Of a DNA stretch of 64,000 nucleotides, positions 1-8,618 are shown in pieces. Position numbers and translations under genes: made by a program. The stretch is taken from NCBI RefSeq assembly GCF_007004765.1, contig NZ_VIKR01000001.1, positions 186,001 through 250,000 of the forward strand. Direction: 5' to 3'. Within the stretch, counting starts at the first letter, position 1; each line of letters begins with the position of its first letter. The notes below the pieces were generated by a model, which was not told where the DNA came from, made no database searches, and saw nothing but the letters and a program-made list of their open reading frames with translations. The DNA comes from Aliikangiella marina. Lineage in GTDB: Bacteria; Pseudomonadota; Gammaproteobacteria; Enterobacterales; Kangiellaceae.

Positions 1-516
1 TTCATCGGCGGTATTTTTCCATTTCTGGTGTCGGCTATCACGATGAGAGCTGTAGGGAGCGCAGCATTCGATATGATTAAGGAGATTCGTCGTCAGTTTA
101 AGGAAATCCCTGGACTGCTCGAAGGCAATGCTGAGCCTGATAACGCGAAATGTGTTGATATTGCAACCCAGGCCGCGCTAAAGAAAATGGTATTACCGGG
201 GGCGCTCGCGGTCGCCGCGCCGGCAGTGATAGGTTTTTGGCTTGGTGCTGCCGCGCTTGGTGGAATGTTGGCTGGTGCCTTAATTACTTGTGTTCTGCTC
301 GCGCTGACAATGGCGAACGCGGGTGGTGCTTGGGACAATGCTAAAAAGTATGTAGAGAAGGGCAACTTTGGTGGTAAGGGCTCTGATGTTCATAAAGCTG
401 CGGTGGTTGGTGATACCGTTGGCGACCCCTTCAAAGATACCTCGGGTCCGTCAATGAACATCCTCATCAATGTTATGGCTATTGTCAGTTTAGTTATTGC
501 TCCTTTACTTTCATAG
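1..516 (+). CDS. hppA: Membrane-bound ion-translocating pyrophosphatase, C-terminal part
   Basis: This is the 3' end of a gene whose 5' part lies outside the window; the reading frame is open from base 1, so the GTG at 28 is internal. The visible 171 residues carry the family's C-terminal signature: the [12 protein letters not shown] block and the [14 protein letters not shown] block, which help bind PPi-Mg, followed by a last hydrophobic helix. Membrane pyrophosphatases hydrolyse cytoplasmic PPi and pump H+ and/or Na+ across the inner membrane. The residues that decide potassium dependence and ion type are upstream and cannot be read. A strong intrinsic terminator follows at 540. A PPi-dependent phosphofructokinase lies 2.2 kb away, which suggests a pyrophosphate-based energy economy. 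Confidence 0.95.
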   Translation, partial: FIGGIFPFLVSAITMRAVGSAAFDMIKEIRRQFKEIPGLLEGNAEPDNAKCVDIATQAALKKMVLPGALAVAAPAVIGFWLGAAALGGMLAGALITCVLLALTMANAGGAWDNAKKYVEKGNFGGKGSDVHKAAVVGDTVGDPFKDTSGPSMNILINVMAIVSLVIAPLLS

Positions 517-539
517 TTCGTCATTTATCGACCTAAAAG

Positions 540-564
540 AAGGGCTCTTTGAGCCCTTTTTTAT
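540..564 (+). terminator. Rho-independent terminator of hppA
   Basis: A perfect 8-bp stem (aagggctc / gagccctt) with a 3-nt loop is followed by a run of T. It starts 24 bp after the hppA stop codon. Confidence 0.9.
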
Positions 565-717
565 TCCTATCTCATTAATAATTCACATTTTTTATTAAAC
601 TTTGCCATAATTAAACCGGAGCTAAAAATCGTTCCTGGCTGCCTGTCGCTTGCGAAATAGCAGTAGATGGAGCCGATTAATTTCAAACAATGATAATAAT
701 ACTAGGGTTAGAAATCA

Positions 718-1794
718 GTGAACCAGATAAGCTGTGAAGCGTTCAATGAACTTGAAGATGAAGTGAAGCAAGAGTTCTATGAAGACGTACAATCAGCCAT
801 CAAAGACATCAACGAATGCGCGTCAACACTAGAAACTGGTGCTGATGCGGCGGTAATCGATCGTATGTTTCGAGCGTTGCACACTGTCAAAGGTAATTGC
901 AAGATGGTGTTTCTCGAAGAGTTTGTAACCTCTTCTCACAAGCTCGAAGATTTATTCTCTGGCATTCGCAGCGGTGAAATTGACTATCAAGATATTTATG
1001 GCAAGTTTGCAGTAACCGCAGTCAACGCCATTGATATTCAACTGAAGACCTTGGTTGAAACCGGAAGTGCAGACGCAGATACGCTCAAGAAGTTAGAAGA
1101 TATTATTGACCATATCGAAGTTGCGCCGGTTGAAGACCGACCGCATTTAGCGGAAAAAGCGATTATCGCTATTCAAGACGGACATTTTAAATTAGATTTA
1201 GTGGCATTGGATGAAGGGCATGGAAGAGCGTTCAGTTTTTTAGATGCAACCGACTTTGAGTTTTTCGAATTTATTTCCGATAAAAAAGCCTTGATTGATC
1301 CCTCTCATCAAGCGTTTATTGATATTTGCGAGCCACTCGCGATGAAGTTAAATGCAAAGCTGGGTCAGTCAATTGATGAACAACAATTAAGAACCGCGGT
1401 GATTTTTGTTGCTTTTTCTCGCGCCTTAGCGAGTGATTCATTGGCAACAATGTTAGAGGTAGAACAGGTCTTTTTTGTTTCAGGTTTGCTGAATCGAATG
1501 GCTGGTTGGTCGACTGCAGCGGAAATAGCACTACAGATGATCGAAAAACATGACGGTACTGGTGCTCCACTCGGCATCGAGGGAGATAAGATTATGCCGG
1601 CAGCGCAAGCGCTTGGTTTGGCTACAGAGTTTGCTTTGATTGTGCTGCAAAGTAAAACGAAAGGGTACAAACAGTCTTTGTTTAGCGCGGTTAAATTAAT
1701 CAACGCTCAAAAAGATTCTCGTTACAAGAGTCGTTTGATCGAACGGTTTAATGATGTGATTAAGTCCGAATATTTAACCACTCAAATGTGGTGA
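718..1794 (+). CDS. Hpt-domain protein with degenerate HD-GYP-like C-terminus
   Basis: This 358-residue protein starts with GTG. Residues about 10-130 form a histidine phosphotransfer (Hpt) four-helix bundle with the motif ALHTVKGNCKM, where His55 is the expected phospho-acceptor. The C-terminal part (about 165-355) contains KHDGTGAPLGIEGDKI, which resembles the GYP half of HD-GYP domains (HHExxDGxGYPxGLxGxxI), but the catalytic HD dyad is not recognisable. It is therefore probably a non-catalytic output or c-di-GMP sensing module, not a phosphodiesterase. It stands alone between hppA and a TonB-like gene, with no histidine kinase next to it, so its phospho-donor is unknown. The Hpt assignment is firm; the HD-GYP relationship is inferred from motif similarity. 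Confidence 0.75.
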   Translation: MNQISCEAFNELEDEVKQEFYEDVQSAIKDINECASTLETGADAAVIDRMFRALHTVKGNCKMVFLEEFVTSSHKLEDLFSGIRSGEIDYQDIYGKFAVTAVNAIDIQLKTLVETGSADADTLKKLEDIIDHIEVAPVEDRPHLAEKAIIAIQDGHFKLDLVALDEGHGRAFSFLDATDFEFFEFISDKKALIDPSHQAFIDICEPLAMKLNAKLGQSIDEQQLRTAVIFVAFSRALASDSLATMLEVEQVFFVSGLLNRMAGWSTAAEIALQMIEKHDGTGAPLGIEGDKIMPAAQALGLATEFALIVLQSKTKGYKQSLFSAVKLINAQKDSRYKSRLIERFNDVIKSEYLTTQMW

Positions 1795-1802
1795 TGATAG
1801 GT

Positions 1803-1834
1803 CTAAATGCTAAATACTAAATACTAAATACTAA
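1803..1834. repeat. AT-rich heptamer tandem repeat
   Basis: About four copies of a 7-bp unit (ctaaata-like) lie in the gap between the Hpt gene and the TonB-like gene. It looks like simple slippage sequence; no function can be seen. Confidence 0.6.
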
Positions 1835-2028
1835 GTCTAATATCTTGGGGCTCAATTGAATATTCTAATCAATAATGTGATGCCAAGTTACTTGCCAACT
1901 GTGATGGTAAACTCTCTAATGTCTTTTAAACCCAATTCAATGTTTTCTTATATTCCATAAAACTTAAACCCTGATTAGAATTATTCACGTTGGTAATGAC
2001 TGTCGAGACGATAAATAGGAGACAGTCA

Positions 2029-2655
2029 ATGACAAGAATAATTTCAATAATGTTAGCCAGTTTATTTTCACTTTTTTTATTTGCGCTGATGAATCTTTTA
2101 ATTGATTCTGATGCAAAAGCGATCGAGCCCGGAGAGCAAAAGGGTGTTTATATTGTTGATTTCAAGCCGAGTGATTTGACACCTGAAAACAAATCTAGAA
2201 TAAAGCCAAAGCTACCCAAACGACAAGAGCCCGTTAAAGAGCCGAAAATTTCTCAAAATCGCGAGCAAACTTCTCGTGCAAAACCAATAAGAATTGCTTC
2301 AATTAAACCAACACTTGAGTTTACCAATCAATCTGATAGTTTCATCGAAACAAATTCAATTTCGCAGAGCATTTATGGCGGTGGCTTAGATAAAGCACCA
2401 TCAATTCGAGTCGAGCCTCATTATCCCATGAAAGCAAGATACAAAGGAATCGAGGGAAGTGTAACACTGCAGTTTGATATTAATGAATTAGGCGAAACAA
2501 CCAATATAGTCGTGGTGGAGTCCAACCCCAAGGGCGTTTTTGAAAAAGCCTCCAAGAAAGCACTTAAGAAATGGCGGTATAAAAAGAGTGAGAGTGAGGA
2601 AAGCGTGGCGGCTAAGAACCAAATAGTGACACTTTCTTTTAATATGCAAGAGTGA
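2029..2655 (+). CDS. TonB-family energy transducer-like protein
   Basis: The protein has an N-terminal membrane anchor (about residues 3-24), a Lys/Pro/Arg-rich periplasmic linker (about 50-95) and a C-terminal TonB domain (about 125-208). That domain contains VEPHYPMKARYKGIEGSV and FEKASKKALKKWRYK, close to the family pattern YPxxAxxxxxEGxV...A...W+Y. TonB proteins carry proton-motive energy from ExbBD to outer-membrane receptors. I chose the ATG at 2029 because AGGAGA lies 6 bp upstream; an in-frame TTG at 1990 would add 13 residues but has no ribosome binding site. No exbB, exbD or receptor gene is adjacent, so the partner is unknown and the protein may serve another TonB-domain role. A terminator hairpin follows. 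Confidence 0.85.
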   Translation: MTRIISIMLASLFSLFLFALMNLLIDSDAKAIEPGEQKGVYIVDFKPSDLTPENKSRIKPKLPKRQEPVKEPKISQNREQTSRAKPIRIASIKPTLEFTNQSDSFIETNSISQSIYGGGLDKAPSIRVEPHYPMKARYKGIEGSVTLQFDINELGETTNIVVVESNPKGVFEKASKKALKKWRYKKSESEESVAAKNQIVTLSFNMQE

Positions 2656-2713
2656 GATTGGGTTGAACTGTTTAGAAAAGTAAAGTCACGTTCGATGAGG
2701 CGCTTGCAGATTA

Positions 2714-2752
2714 CGGAGTGAGACAGAGTAGTCTGTTTCACTCCGCATTTTG
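2714..2752 (+). terminator. Terminator hairpin after TonB-like gene
   Basis: A 13-bp stem (cggagtgagacag / ctgtttcactccg, one G-U pair) with a 6-nt loop precedes a moderate T-rich stretch. It sits between convergent genes and may serve both. Confidence 0.75.
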
Positions 2753-2765
2753 TTATCATAAAAGT

Positions 2766-4037
2766 TTATACTTTAAATTTTGTTTTTAATTTTTTTGCGA
2801 CAGCTTCGTTCTTTAATGTCACGTATTGCGGTAAGCCATCTTTATAAGGCGGGTAAGATTCGCCTTTAATCAAAGGTTGTAAATAATCTCGGCAAATATC
2901 GGTAATATGGAAGCCATCGCGCGAAATAAAATTACGAGGCATCATTTTCTCGACATTTGCGACGTCAGCTAGCTTTGCCTCTCCAATTGTCCAACTATAT
3001 CGTTTAGTCTTTTTACGAACAATAGTCGGCATGACGGCATTCTTTCCTGCGACAGCAAATTCAACCGCTGCCTTTCCCATAGCGTAGGCTTGTTCGACAT
3101 CAGTTTCGGAAGCAATGTGCCGAGCGGCTCGCTGGAGATAATCTGCAACTGCCCAATGATATTTGTAGCCAAGCTTATCTTTGACCATTTGCGCAACGAC
3201 CGGAGCGACCCCGCCCAGTTGTTTATGTCCAAAAGCGTCGACTGAGCCTGCGTCAGCTAAAAAGGTACCATCTTTGTAAGCCGCACCTTCAGAAACCACA
3301 ATGGCACAATAGCCAAACTTTTTCACACAACGGTCGACCTTTTTCAAGAATTTTTCTTGGTTAAAAGCGATTTCAGGAAAAAGAATAATATGTGGAGCAT
3401 CACCTTCGTTTTCAGCTGCCAAGCCGCCAGCAGCAGCGATCCAGCCTGCATGGCGTCCCATGACTTCCATCACGAAAACTTTAGTTGACGTTTTTGCCAT
3501 AGAGGCCACATCAAAACCGGCTTCTCTAATTGACACCGCGACATACTTTGCAACACTACCGAATCCAGGGCAGTTGTCGGTTATCGGTAGATCATTGTCA
3601 ACGGTTTTAGGAATACCGACACAAGTGATGGGGTAACCCATCGTTTCGCTGAGTTGTGACACTTTGTGGGCTGTATCCATCGAGTCACCGCCACCGTTAT
3701 AAAAGAAATAGCCGATATCATGCGCTTTAAAAACCTCGATTAAGCGTTCGTATTCAGCGCGGTTTTCCTCGATCGACTTGAGCTTGTAACGGCACGATCC
3801 AAAGGCTCCTGAAGGTGTAAACTTTAGGCCTGCGATGGCTTTTTTAGATTCTTTGCTGGTATCGATTAGGTCTTCTTCAAGTGCACCAATAATGCCATTG
3901 CGTCCTGCATATACCTTGCCGATTTTGTCCTTATGTTGTCTTGCAGTTTCAATTAAACCACAAGCTGATGCGTTAATTACAGCGGTTACACCGCCGGATT
4001 GTGCGTAAAAAGCGTTTTGCTTCTTTTTTCGCGCCAT
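2766..4037 (-). CDS. pfp: Pyrophosphate-dependent 6-phosphofructokinase
   Basis: This 423-residue cytoplasmic enzyme interconverts fructose-6-phosphate and fructose-1,6-bisphosphate using PPi in place of ATP. The phosphoryl-donor region shows the PPi type. GGGDS (115-119) puts an Asp where ATP-PFKs have Gly104 (E. coli numbering), and PKTVDND (143-149) has the Lys that replaces Gly124 and blocks ATP. MGRHAGW (193-199) is the substrate-binding motif. Because PPi-PFK works reversibly, it can serve glycolysis and gluconeogenesis. It converges on the TonB-like gene and lies near the membrane pyrophosphatase; in methanotrophs such genes are known to be linked. The start has good support from the N-terminal alignment. 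Confidence 0.95.
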   Translation of the reverse strand: MARKKKQNAFYAQSGGVTAVINASACGLIETARQHKDKIGKVYAGRNGIIGALEEDLIDTSKESKKAIAGLKFTPSGAFGSCRYKLKSIEENRAEYERLIEVFKAHDIGYFFYNGGGDSMDTAHKVSQLSETMGYPITCVGIPKTVDNDLPITDNCPGFGSVAKYVAVSIREAGFDVASMAKTSTKVFVMEVMGRHAGWIAAAGGLAAENEGDAPHIILFPEIAFNQEKFLKKVDRCVKKFGYCAIVVSEGAAYKDGTFLADAGSVDAFGHKQLGGVAPVVAQMVKDKLGYKYHWAVADYLQRAARHIASETDVEQAYAMGKAAVEFAVAGKNAVMPTIVRKKTKRYSWTIGEAKLADVANVEKMMPRNFISRDGFHITDICRDYLQPLIKGESYPPYKDGLPQYVTLKNEAVAKKLKTKFKV

Positions 4038-4395
4038 TGTCGACTCCAGATGATTGGGAAATTTTGAAGCGCGTATTATAAATCAAGAAAGTGACAGTTT
4101 TGCAGTTTTTTGAGCAAGAAAGTCCAAATCAGTGACATTCCTTGCAGGTCGCGGCTTGAAGTAACGGTATTTTTACTAATTCGGCTGCCGAAAGTAGTTG
4201 TTTGGGTAGCTGATTTAGGAAGGGAAAAGTTGCCGTCTTAACGCACAGTTCAAAGTGGCACGACCAGGCTAGTGACTTGTTACTGAAACTCCAGAATCTG
4301 CTAAGATATCGCCGCATAATTAATAAAAAACTAACACAAGTAAGCGGTATTCAAAGGTTTTCGACCTTGGTTCGTGAGAAACCAGGAGCTCCCAA
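4038..4395. other. Intergenic region between divergent pfp and FabH-like gene
   Basis: This 358-bp gap should contain the promoters of both genes. A possible -10 (taagat, 4302-4307) faces the FabH-like gene, but its -35 is poor. A 62-codon reverse ORF (4129-4317) has no ribosome binding site or recognisable motif and I do not call it. Confidence 0.4.
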
Positions 4396-5517
4396 ATGTA
4401 TTGCCCCGTGATATCGGCAACAGGATTATTTACGCCTGAGCAAAGTATTTCAAATCAAGAGTTAGTCGACTCGTATAATCAGTATGTTGAACAAACTAAC
4501 CACGACAATGCGGATAAAATTGCCGCTGGTGATATAGAGCCGCTGCAACCCTCGAGTGTTGAGTTTATCGAAAAAGCATCGGGAATCAAAAGCCGTTTCG
4601 TGCTACAAAAAGACAGTATTTTGAATACCTCAACGATGGCACCGATTATGCCTGTTAGAGAGGATTACGAATTATCCTATATGGCAGAAATGGCGGTTAA
4701 AGCGGCGAAAGAGGCACTGTTAACTGCAAAGCTAGAAGCCCAAGAAATCGATCTGGTCATTGTCGCTGCGTCAAATATGGAGCGGGCGTATCCTGCCATC
4801 GCGGTTGAAATCCAGTCCGCGCTGGGGTGCGGTGGTTATGCGTTTGATATGAATGTAGCGTGTTCTTCAGCAACCTTTGGAATTAAAACTGCGGCCGATG
4901 CCATTAAATGCGGAACGGCAAGCAAGGTGCTAATGGTTAATCCCGAAATTTGTTCCGGTCATTTGAATTTTAGAGATAGAGACTGTCATTTCATTTTTGG
5001 TGATGTTTGCACAGCGGTTATTATTGAGCGAGAGGAAGATGCGGTTGCCCGAGAAATTCAAACGGTCTTTAAAATAGAAGACTTCAAGCTAGTCACAGAA
5101 TATTCTAATAACATTCGGAATAACTTCGGGTTTTTGAACAGAGAAGCTGATGACCCACAAAAATTGTTATTCAAGCAACAAGGCCGCAAAGTCTTCAAAG
5201 AAGTTGTTCCAATTGTTGCTGATTTAATTCAAAACCTGCTCGATGAGAACAATGTTGATGCGCAAAAAGTAGCCAGCTTTTGGTTGCACCAAGCCAACAT
5301 TAATATGAACCAATTGATCACGAAAAAAGTTTTGGGAGAATTACCCGACAATTTGATTGCGCCAATTGTTTTGGATGAGTATGCCAACACGAGTTCAGCG
5401 GGGTCGGTTATTGCCATGCATAAGTATCATTCCCATTTAGCTTCTGACGATTATGGCGTGTTATGTTCTTTCGGTGCTGGTTACTCTGCTGGGGCAATAT
5501 TACTTAAAAAGAATTAG
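4396..5517 (+). CDS. Beta-ketoacyl-ACP synthase III family protein (PA3286-like)
   Basis: This 373-residue thiolase-fold condensing enzyme has a complete KAS III triad: Cys156 in NVACSSATFG, His298 in LHQANINMNQ and Asn331 in ANTSSAGS. The N-terminus (CPVISATGLFTP) and the HLNFRDRDCHFIFGD block match the FabH-like group typified by Pseudomonas aeruginosa PA3286. That enzyme condenses a medium-chain acyl-CoA with malonyl-ACP, shunting beta-oxidation products into fatty acid synthesis. This is longer than classical FabH (about 317 residues) and is not in a fab cluster, so it is probably an accessory initiation enzyme. Its acyl-CoA substrate cannot be read from sequence. mpl follows about 100 bp downstream. 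Confidence 0.88.
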   Translation: MYCPVISATGLFTPEQSISNQELVDSYNQYVEQTNHDNADKIAAGDIEPLQPSSVEFIEKASGIKSRFVLQKDSILNTSTMAPIMPVREDYELSYMAEMAVKAAKEALLTAKLEAQEIDLVIVAASNMERAYPAIAVEIQSALGCGGYAFDMNVACSSATFGIKTAADAIKCGTASKVLMVNPEICSGHLNFRDRDCHFIFGDVCTAVIIEREEDAVAREIQTVFKIEDFKLVTEYSNNIRNNFGFLNREADDPQKLLFKQQGRKVFKEVVPIVADLIQNLLDENNVDAQKVASFWLHQANINMNQLITKKVLGELPDNLIAPIVLDEYANTSSAGSVIAMHKYHSHLASDDYGVLCSFGAGYSAGAILLKKN

Positions 5518-5620
5518 CTTAGCGCCTTATTTGGTCATTATCTCTACTTAGCTGTGACTAACAACCGTGATACAATGCGGAGCAATTAATCACAGAAAAA
5601 TGACGGATAGAGTTGTCTGA

Positions 5621-6988
5621 ATGCATTTGCACATTTTAGGTATTTGCGGAACATTTATGGGCGGTATTGCTCGCTTGGCGGTCGAAAAAGGATTTAAAGT
5701 CACCGGTTCTGATCGTAACTGCTATCCGCCAATGAGCGACCAATTAGAGCGTTTAGGCATTTCGCTGCATGAGGGATACGATGCTGAACAATTAGCGAGT
5801 GAGCCGGATTGTGTTGTTGTAGGAAATGCCATGACTCGCGGTATGCCCGTTATTGAATCTTTACTTGAGTCGACACAAGTTTATCGCTCGGGACCTCAGT
5901 GGTTAAATGAGAATATTTTACAGGACAAATGGGTTATCGCTGCTGCCGGTACTCATGGAAAAACGACAACTGCCAGTATGATCGCATGGATCTTGGAGGC
6001 TAATGGATATAATCCCGGCTTTTTGATCGGCGGCGTCATGGAAAACTTTGGTGTATCAGCGCGTTTAACCGAATCGCCTTTTTTTGTGGTAGAAGCCGAC
6101 GAGTACGACACCGCTTTTTTTGATAAACGCTCTAAGTTTATTCACTATCGCGCTAGAACGATAATTGTCAATAACCTTGAGTTCGACCATGCGGATATAT
6201 TTGATAGTTTAAGTGATATTGAAAAGCAGTTTTCTCATGTAATCAGAACGATTCCCAAGAACGGATTAATAGTCAAGCCGAACAATTCTACAGCTATCGA
6301 GCGCGTTCTTGATAAAGGAATTTGGACGCCAGTAGAGAGTTTTGGATTAACGGGGCGTACCGACAGTGATTGGTTTGCGCGAAAAGTTAGTGAGGATGGT
6401 AGCCAAGTCGAGGTATATTTTAAGGGGCAACTGCAGGGTACCCTAAATTGGCAGCTGATCGGTGATCATAATGTTTCCAATGCGCTTGCTGCTATTTCTG
6501 CATGCCGTCATGTTGGTGTTACCCCGGAGTCAGCGATAGCGGCTTTAGCTGGTTTTAAAAATGTCAAAAGAAGGATGGAGTTAAAAGGTGAAGTCAATGG
6601 AATAGCGGTTTATGATGATTTCGCGCATCATCCAACGGCCATTGAAACAACCGTATCAGGCTTAAGATCTAAAGTTGGCAAAAATCGTATATTAGCAACA
6701 GTCGACCTGCGCTCAAATACCATGAAGCGCGGAGTCCATAAAGATACCTTAATCGATTCCGTTAAACAGACTGATTATTGTATTTTTCATACTCCCGATG
6801 GAATTGACTGGAATTTTAATTTTGACAAAAACACCGATAGAATAACGGCACTAAATTCACCAGAAACGATTGGTGAACGATTGGTGAAAGAAGCAAAACC
6901 TGGCGATTCCATTTTAGTGATGAGTAACGGGGGCTTTGGCGGAATTCATGATAAAATCCTTGATGGCTTAAAGAGCAAACGAGTTTAG
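5621..6988 (+). CDS. mpl: UDP-N-acetylmuramate:L-Ala-gamma-D-Glu-meso-DAP ligase
   Basis: Mpl is a cytoplasmic Mur-ligase used in peptidoglycan recycling: it joins recovered murein tripeptide to UDP-MurNAc with ATP. The 455-residue length fits the family. The N-terminal Rossmann region begins HLHILGICGTFMGGIA, typical of Mpl and distinct from MurC. The Mur P-loop GTHGKTTT is at 110-117, followed by EADEYDTAFFDKRSKF and the DDFAHHPTAI motif of the third domain. The next gene is ubiX, 44 bp downstream on the same strand, so the two are probably cotranscribed; the mpl-ubiX order is seen in other gammaproteobacteria. Confidence 0.95.
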   Translation: MHLHILGICGTFMGGIARLAVEKGFKVTGSDRNCYPPMSDQLERLGISLHEGYDAEQLASEPDCVVVGNAMTRGMPVIESLLESTQVYRSGPQWLNENILQDKWVIAAAGTHGKTTTASMIAWILEANGYNPGFLIGGVMENFGVSARLTESPFFVVEADEYDTAFFDKRSKFIHYRARTIIVNNLEFDHADIFDSLSDIEKQFSHVIRTIPKNGLIVKPNNSTAIERVLDKGIWTPVESFGLTGRTDSDWFARKVSEDGSQVEVYFKGQLQGTLNWQLIGDHNVSNALAAISACRHVGVTPESAIAALAGFKNVKRRMELKGEVNGIAVYDDFAHHPTAIETTVSGLRSKVGKNRILATVDLRSNTMKRGVHKDTLIDSVKQTDYCIFHTPDGIDWNFNFDKNTDRITALNSPETIGERLVKEAKPGDSILVMSNGGFGGIHDKILDGLKSKRV

Positions 6989-7032
6989 TTCAGTCACTAA
7001 TAATAAGCCCCGCGGATAATGAGTTTATTGAT

Positions 7033-7647
7033 ATGATAGCTGAAAAAAGGGTTACATTAGGCATTACCGGTGCATCGGGTGCGCCTTATGCGCTGCATCT
7101 TTTGACAAATTTGACCCGTCACTTCGACGAAGTTCATTTGATGATTACTGATGCGGCTCGAGTCGTCTTGGCAACAGAATCTGCATTAAAAATTCCTGAG
7201 AGCCCCGCCAAAATTGTCAAGACACTGACAGATTATTGCCAATGTGAAGAGGGCATCATTAAAGTCTATGCGAAAGAAAATTGGTATGCCCCGGTAGCTA
7301 GCGGCTCCGCAGCGCCCAAGCAAATGATCATATGTCCTGCGAGTATGGGGTGCGTCTCTGCAATTGCGACTGGCGCGAGCAACACGCTTTTAGAACGAGC
7401 GGCAGACGTAGTCATCAAAGAAAAAGGGCAATTGATACTTCTACCGAGAGAAATGCCATTTTCGACAATTCATTTAAGAAATTTACTTTCACTCAGTGAG
7501 GCAGGGGTAACGATAATGCCAGCAGCTCCTGGTTTTTATCACAATCCAGATAACATCGACGACTTAGTGAGCTTTGTTACCGGAAGAATCTTAAATCATT
7601 TAGGCATTAATAATAACCTGAGTAAAGCTTGGGGATACAAGAACTAG
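7033..7647 (+). CDS. ubiX: Flavin prenyltransferase UbiX
   Basis: UbiX attaches a dimethylallyl unit to FMN to make prenylated FMN, the cofactor of the UbiD decarboxylase in ubiquinone synthesis. The 204-residue protein has the N-terminal flavoprotein motif GITGASGAPYALHLL, the ICPASMGCVSAIATGASNTL block around the active site, and the LLPREMPFSTIHLRNL motif that binds the prenyl phosphate. The length is normal. It sits between mpl and an ABC transporter pair on the same strand with short gaps, consistent with one long operon. No ubiD is in the window. Confidence 0.95.
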   Translation: MIAEKRVTLGITGASGAPYALHLLTNLTRHFDEVHLMITDAARVVLATESALKIPESPAKIVKTLTDYCQCEEGIIKVYAKENWYAPVASGSAAPKQMIICPASMGCVSAIATGASNTLLERAADVVIKEKGQLILLPREMPFSTIHLRNLLSLSEAGVTIMPAAPGFYHNPDNIDDLVSFVTGRILNHLGINNNLSKAWGYKN

Positions 7648-7675
7648 TCGCAACACTTTATTTTAGAGCAGTCAC

Positions 7676-8599
7676 ATGTCAGAAAAAGCGATCGAAATTA
7701 ATAACTTAAAGAAAGTTTATGGTAAATCTTTACATGCACTCAAAGGGATTTCTTTTAGTGTAGAGAAAGGTGACTTTATTGCCTTGCTTGGTCCTAATGG
7801 CGCTGGCAAATCAACAACGATTGGAATCATTTGCTCATTGGTCAATAAAACTTCTGGAGAAGTAAAAGTCTTTGACCATTCCATTGATAGTGAGTTAGAG
7901 GCAGCTAAACGATGTCTTGGTTTAGTACCTCAGGAGTTTAATTTTTCTCAATTTGAAACGCCGTTACAAATTGTGGTGAATCAAGCCGGTTATTACGGGG
8001 TACCGCGCAAGATAGCGTTGCAACGAGCTGAAAAATATTTAAAACAACTCGATCTTTGGGATAAAAAAGATACCCCTTCAAGGACACTTTCTGGCGGTAT
8101 GAAACGACGTTTAATGATTGCCAGAGCGCTTATCCATGAACCTAAAGTTTTGATTCTTGATGAACCCACTGCTGGGGTTGATATCGAGATAAGACGCAGT
8201 ATGTGGGAGTTTTTAACCGAACTGAATGAGCAGGGAACAACCATTGTCTTGACCACTCATTATCTGGAAGAGGCTGAACAATTGTGTCGTAACGTCGCGA
8301 TTATTAATCATGGTGAAATTATTGAAAATACGTCAATAAAAGATTTGATATCCCGTTTGGATATTGAGACTTTTATCCTTGATGTGGATAAGCTCCCGAG
8401 TGAATTTCCTAACATTACTGACGTTGAGTTTAGACAAAGAGATGAGTCTTCGCTTGAAATCGATGTTGCTAAAACGGTCTCATTTAACCGAGTATTTGAA
8501 TGGTTGTCGCAACATAATATTCAAGTGATGAGCATGCGCAACAAAGCAAATCGACTCGAAGAATTGTTTGTGAGAATGACCGAGACGCAATCGAACTAG
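7676..8599 (+). CDS. yadG: ABC transporter ATP-binding protein (YadG-like)
   Basis: The 307-residue ATPase carries Walker A (GPNGAGKST), the Q-loop, the signature LSGGMKRRLMIARAL, Walker B (VLILDEPTAGVD) and the switch His (TTHYLEEAEQL). It is a DrrA/CcmA-type ATPase of ABC-2 exporters, with a C-terminal extension of about 75 residues. Its partner permease is 19 bp downstream, so together they form a two-component exporter like E. coli YadGH. Substrate is unknown. It follows ubiX by 28 bp and may share the mpl-ubiX transcript. Confidence 0.93.
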   Translation: MSEKAIEINNLKKVYGKSLHALKGISFSVEKGDFIALLGPNGAGKSTTIGIICSLVNKTSGEVKVFDHSIDSELEAAKRCLGLVPQEFNFSQFETPLQIVVNQAGYYGVPRKIALQRAEKYLKQLDLWDKKDTPSRTLSGGMKRRLMIARALIHEPKVLILDEPTAGVDIEIRRSMWEFLTELNEQGTTIVLTTHYLEEAEQLCRNVAIINHGEIIENTSIKDLISRLDIETFILDVDKLPSEFPNITDVEFRQRDESSLEIDVAKTVSFNRVFEWLSQHNIQVMSMRNKANRLEELFVRMTETQSN

Positions 8600-8618
8600 T
8601 GACAGTTATCAATCGTAA

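Noticed and set aside
1990-2028. Upstream TTG start for the TonB-like gene
   Set aside because: The ATG at 2029 has AGGAGA at good spacing, and the extra residues do not belong to the membrane anchor.
4129-4317. Reverse 62-codon ORF between pfp and the FabH-like gene
   Set aside because: No ribosome binding site, no motif and location in a promoter region.
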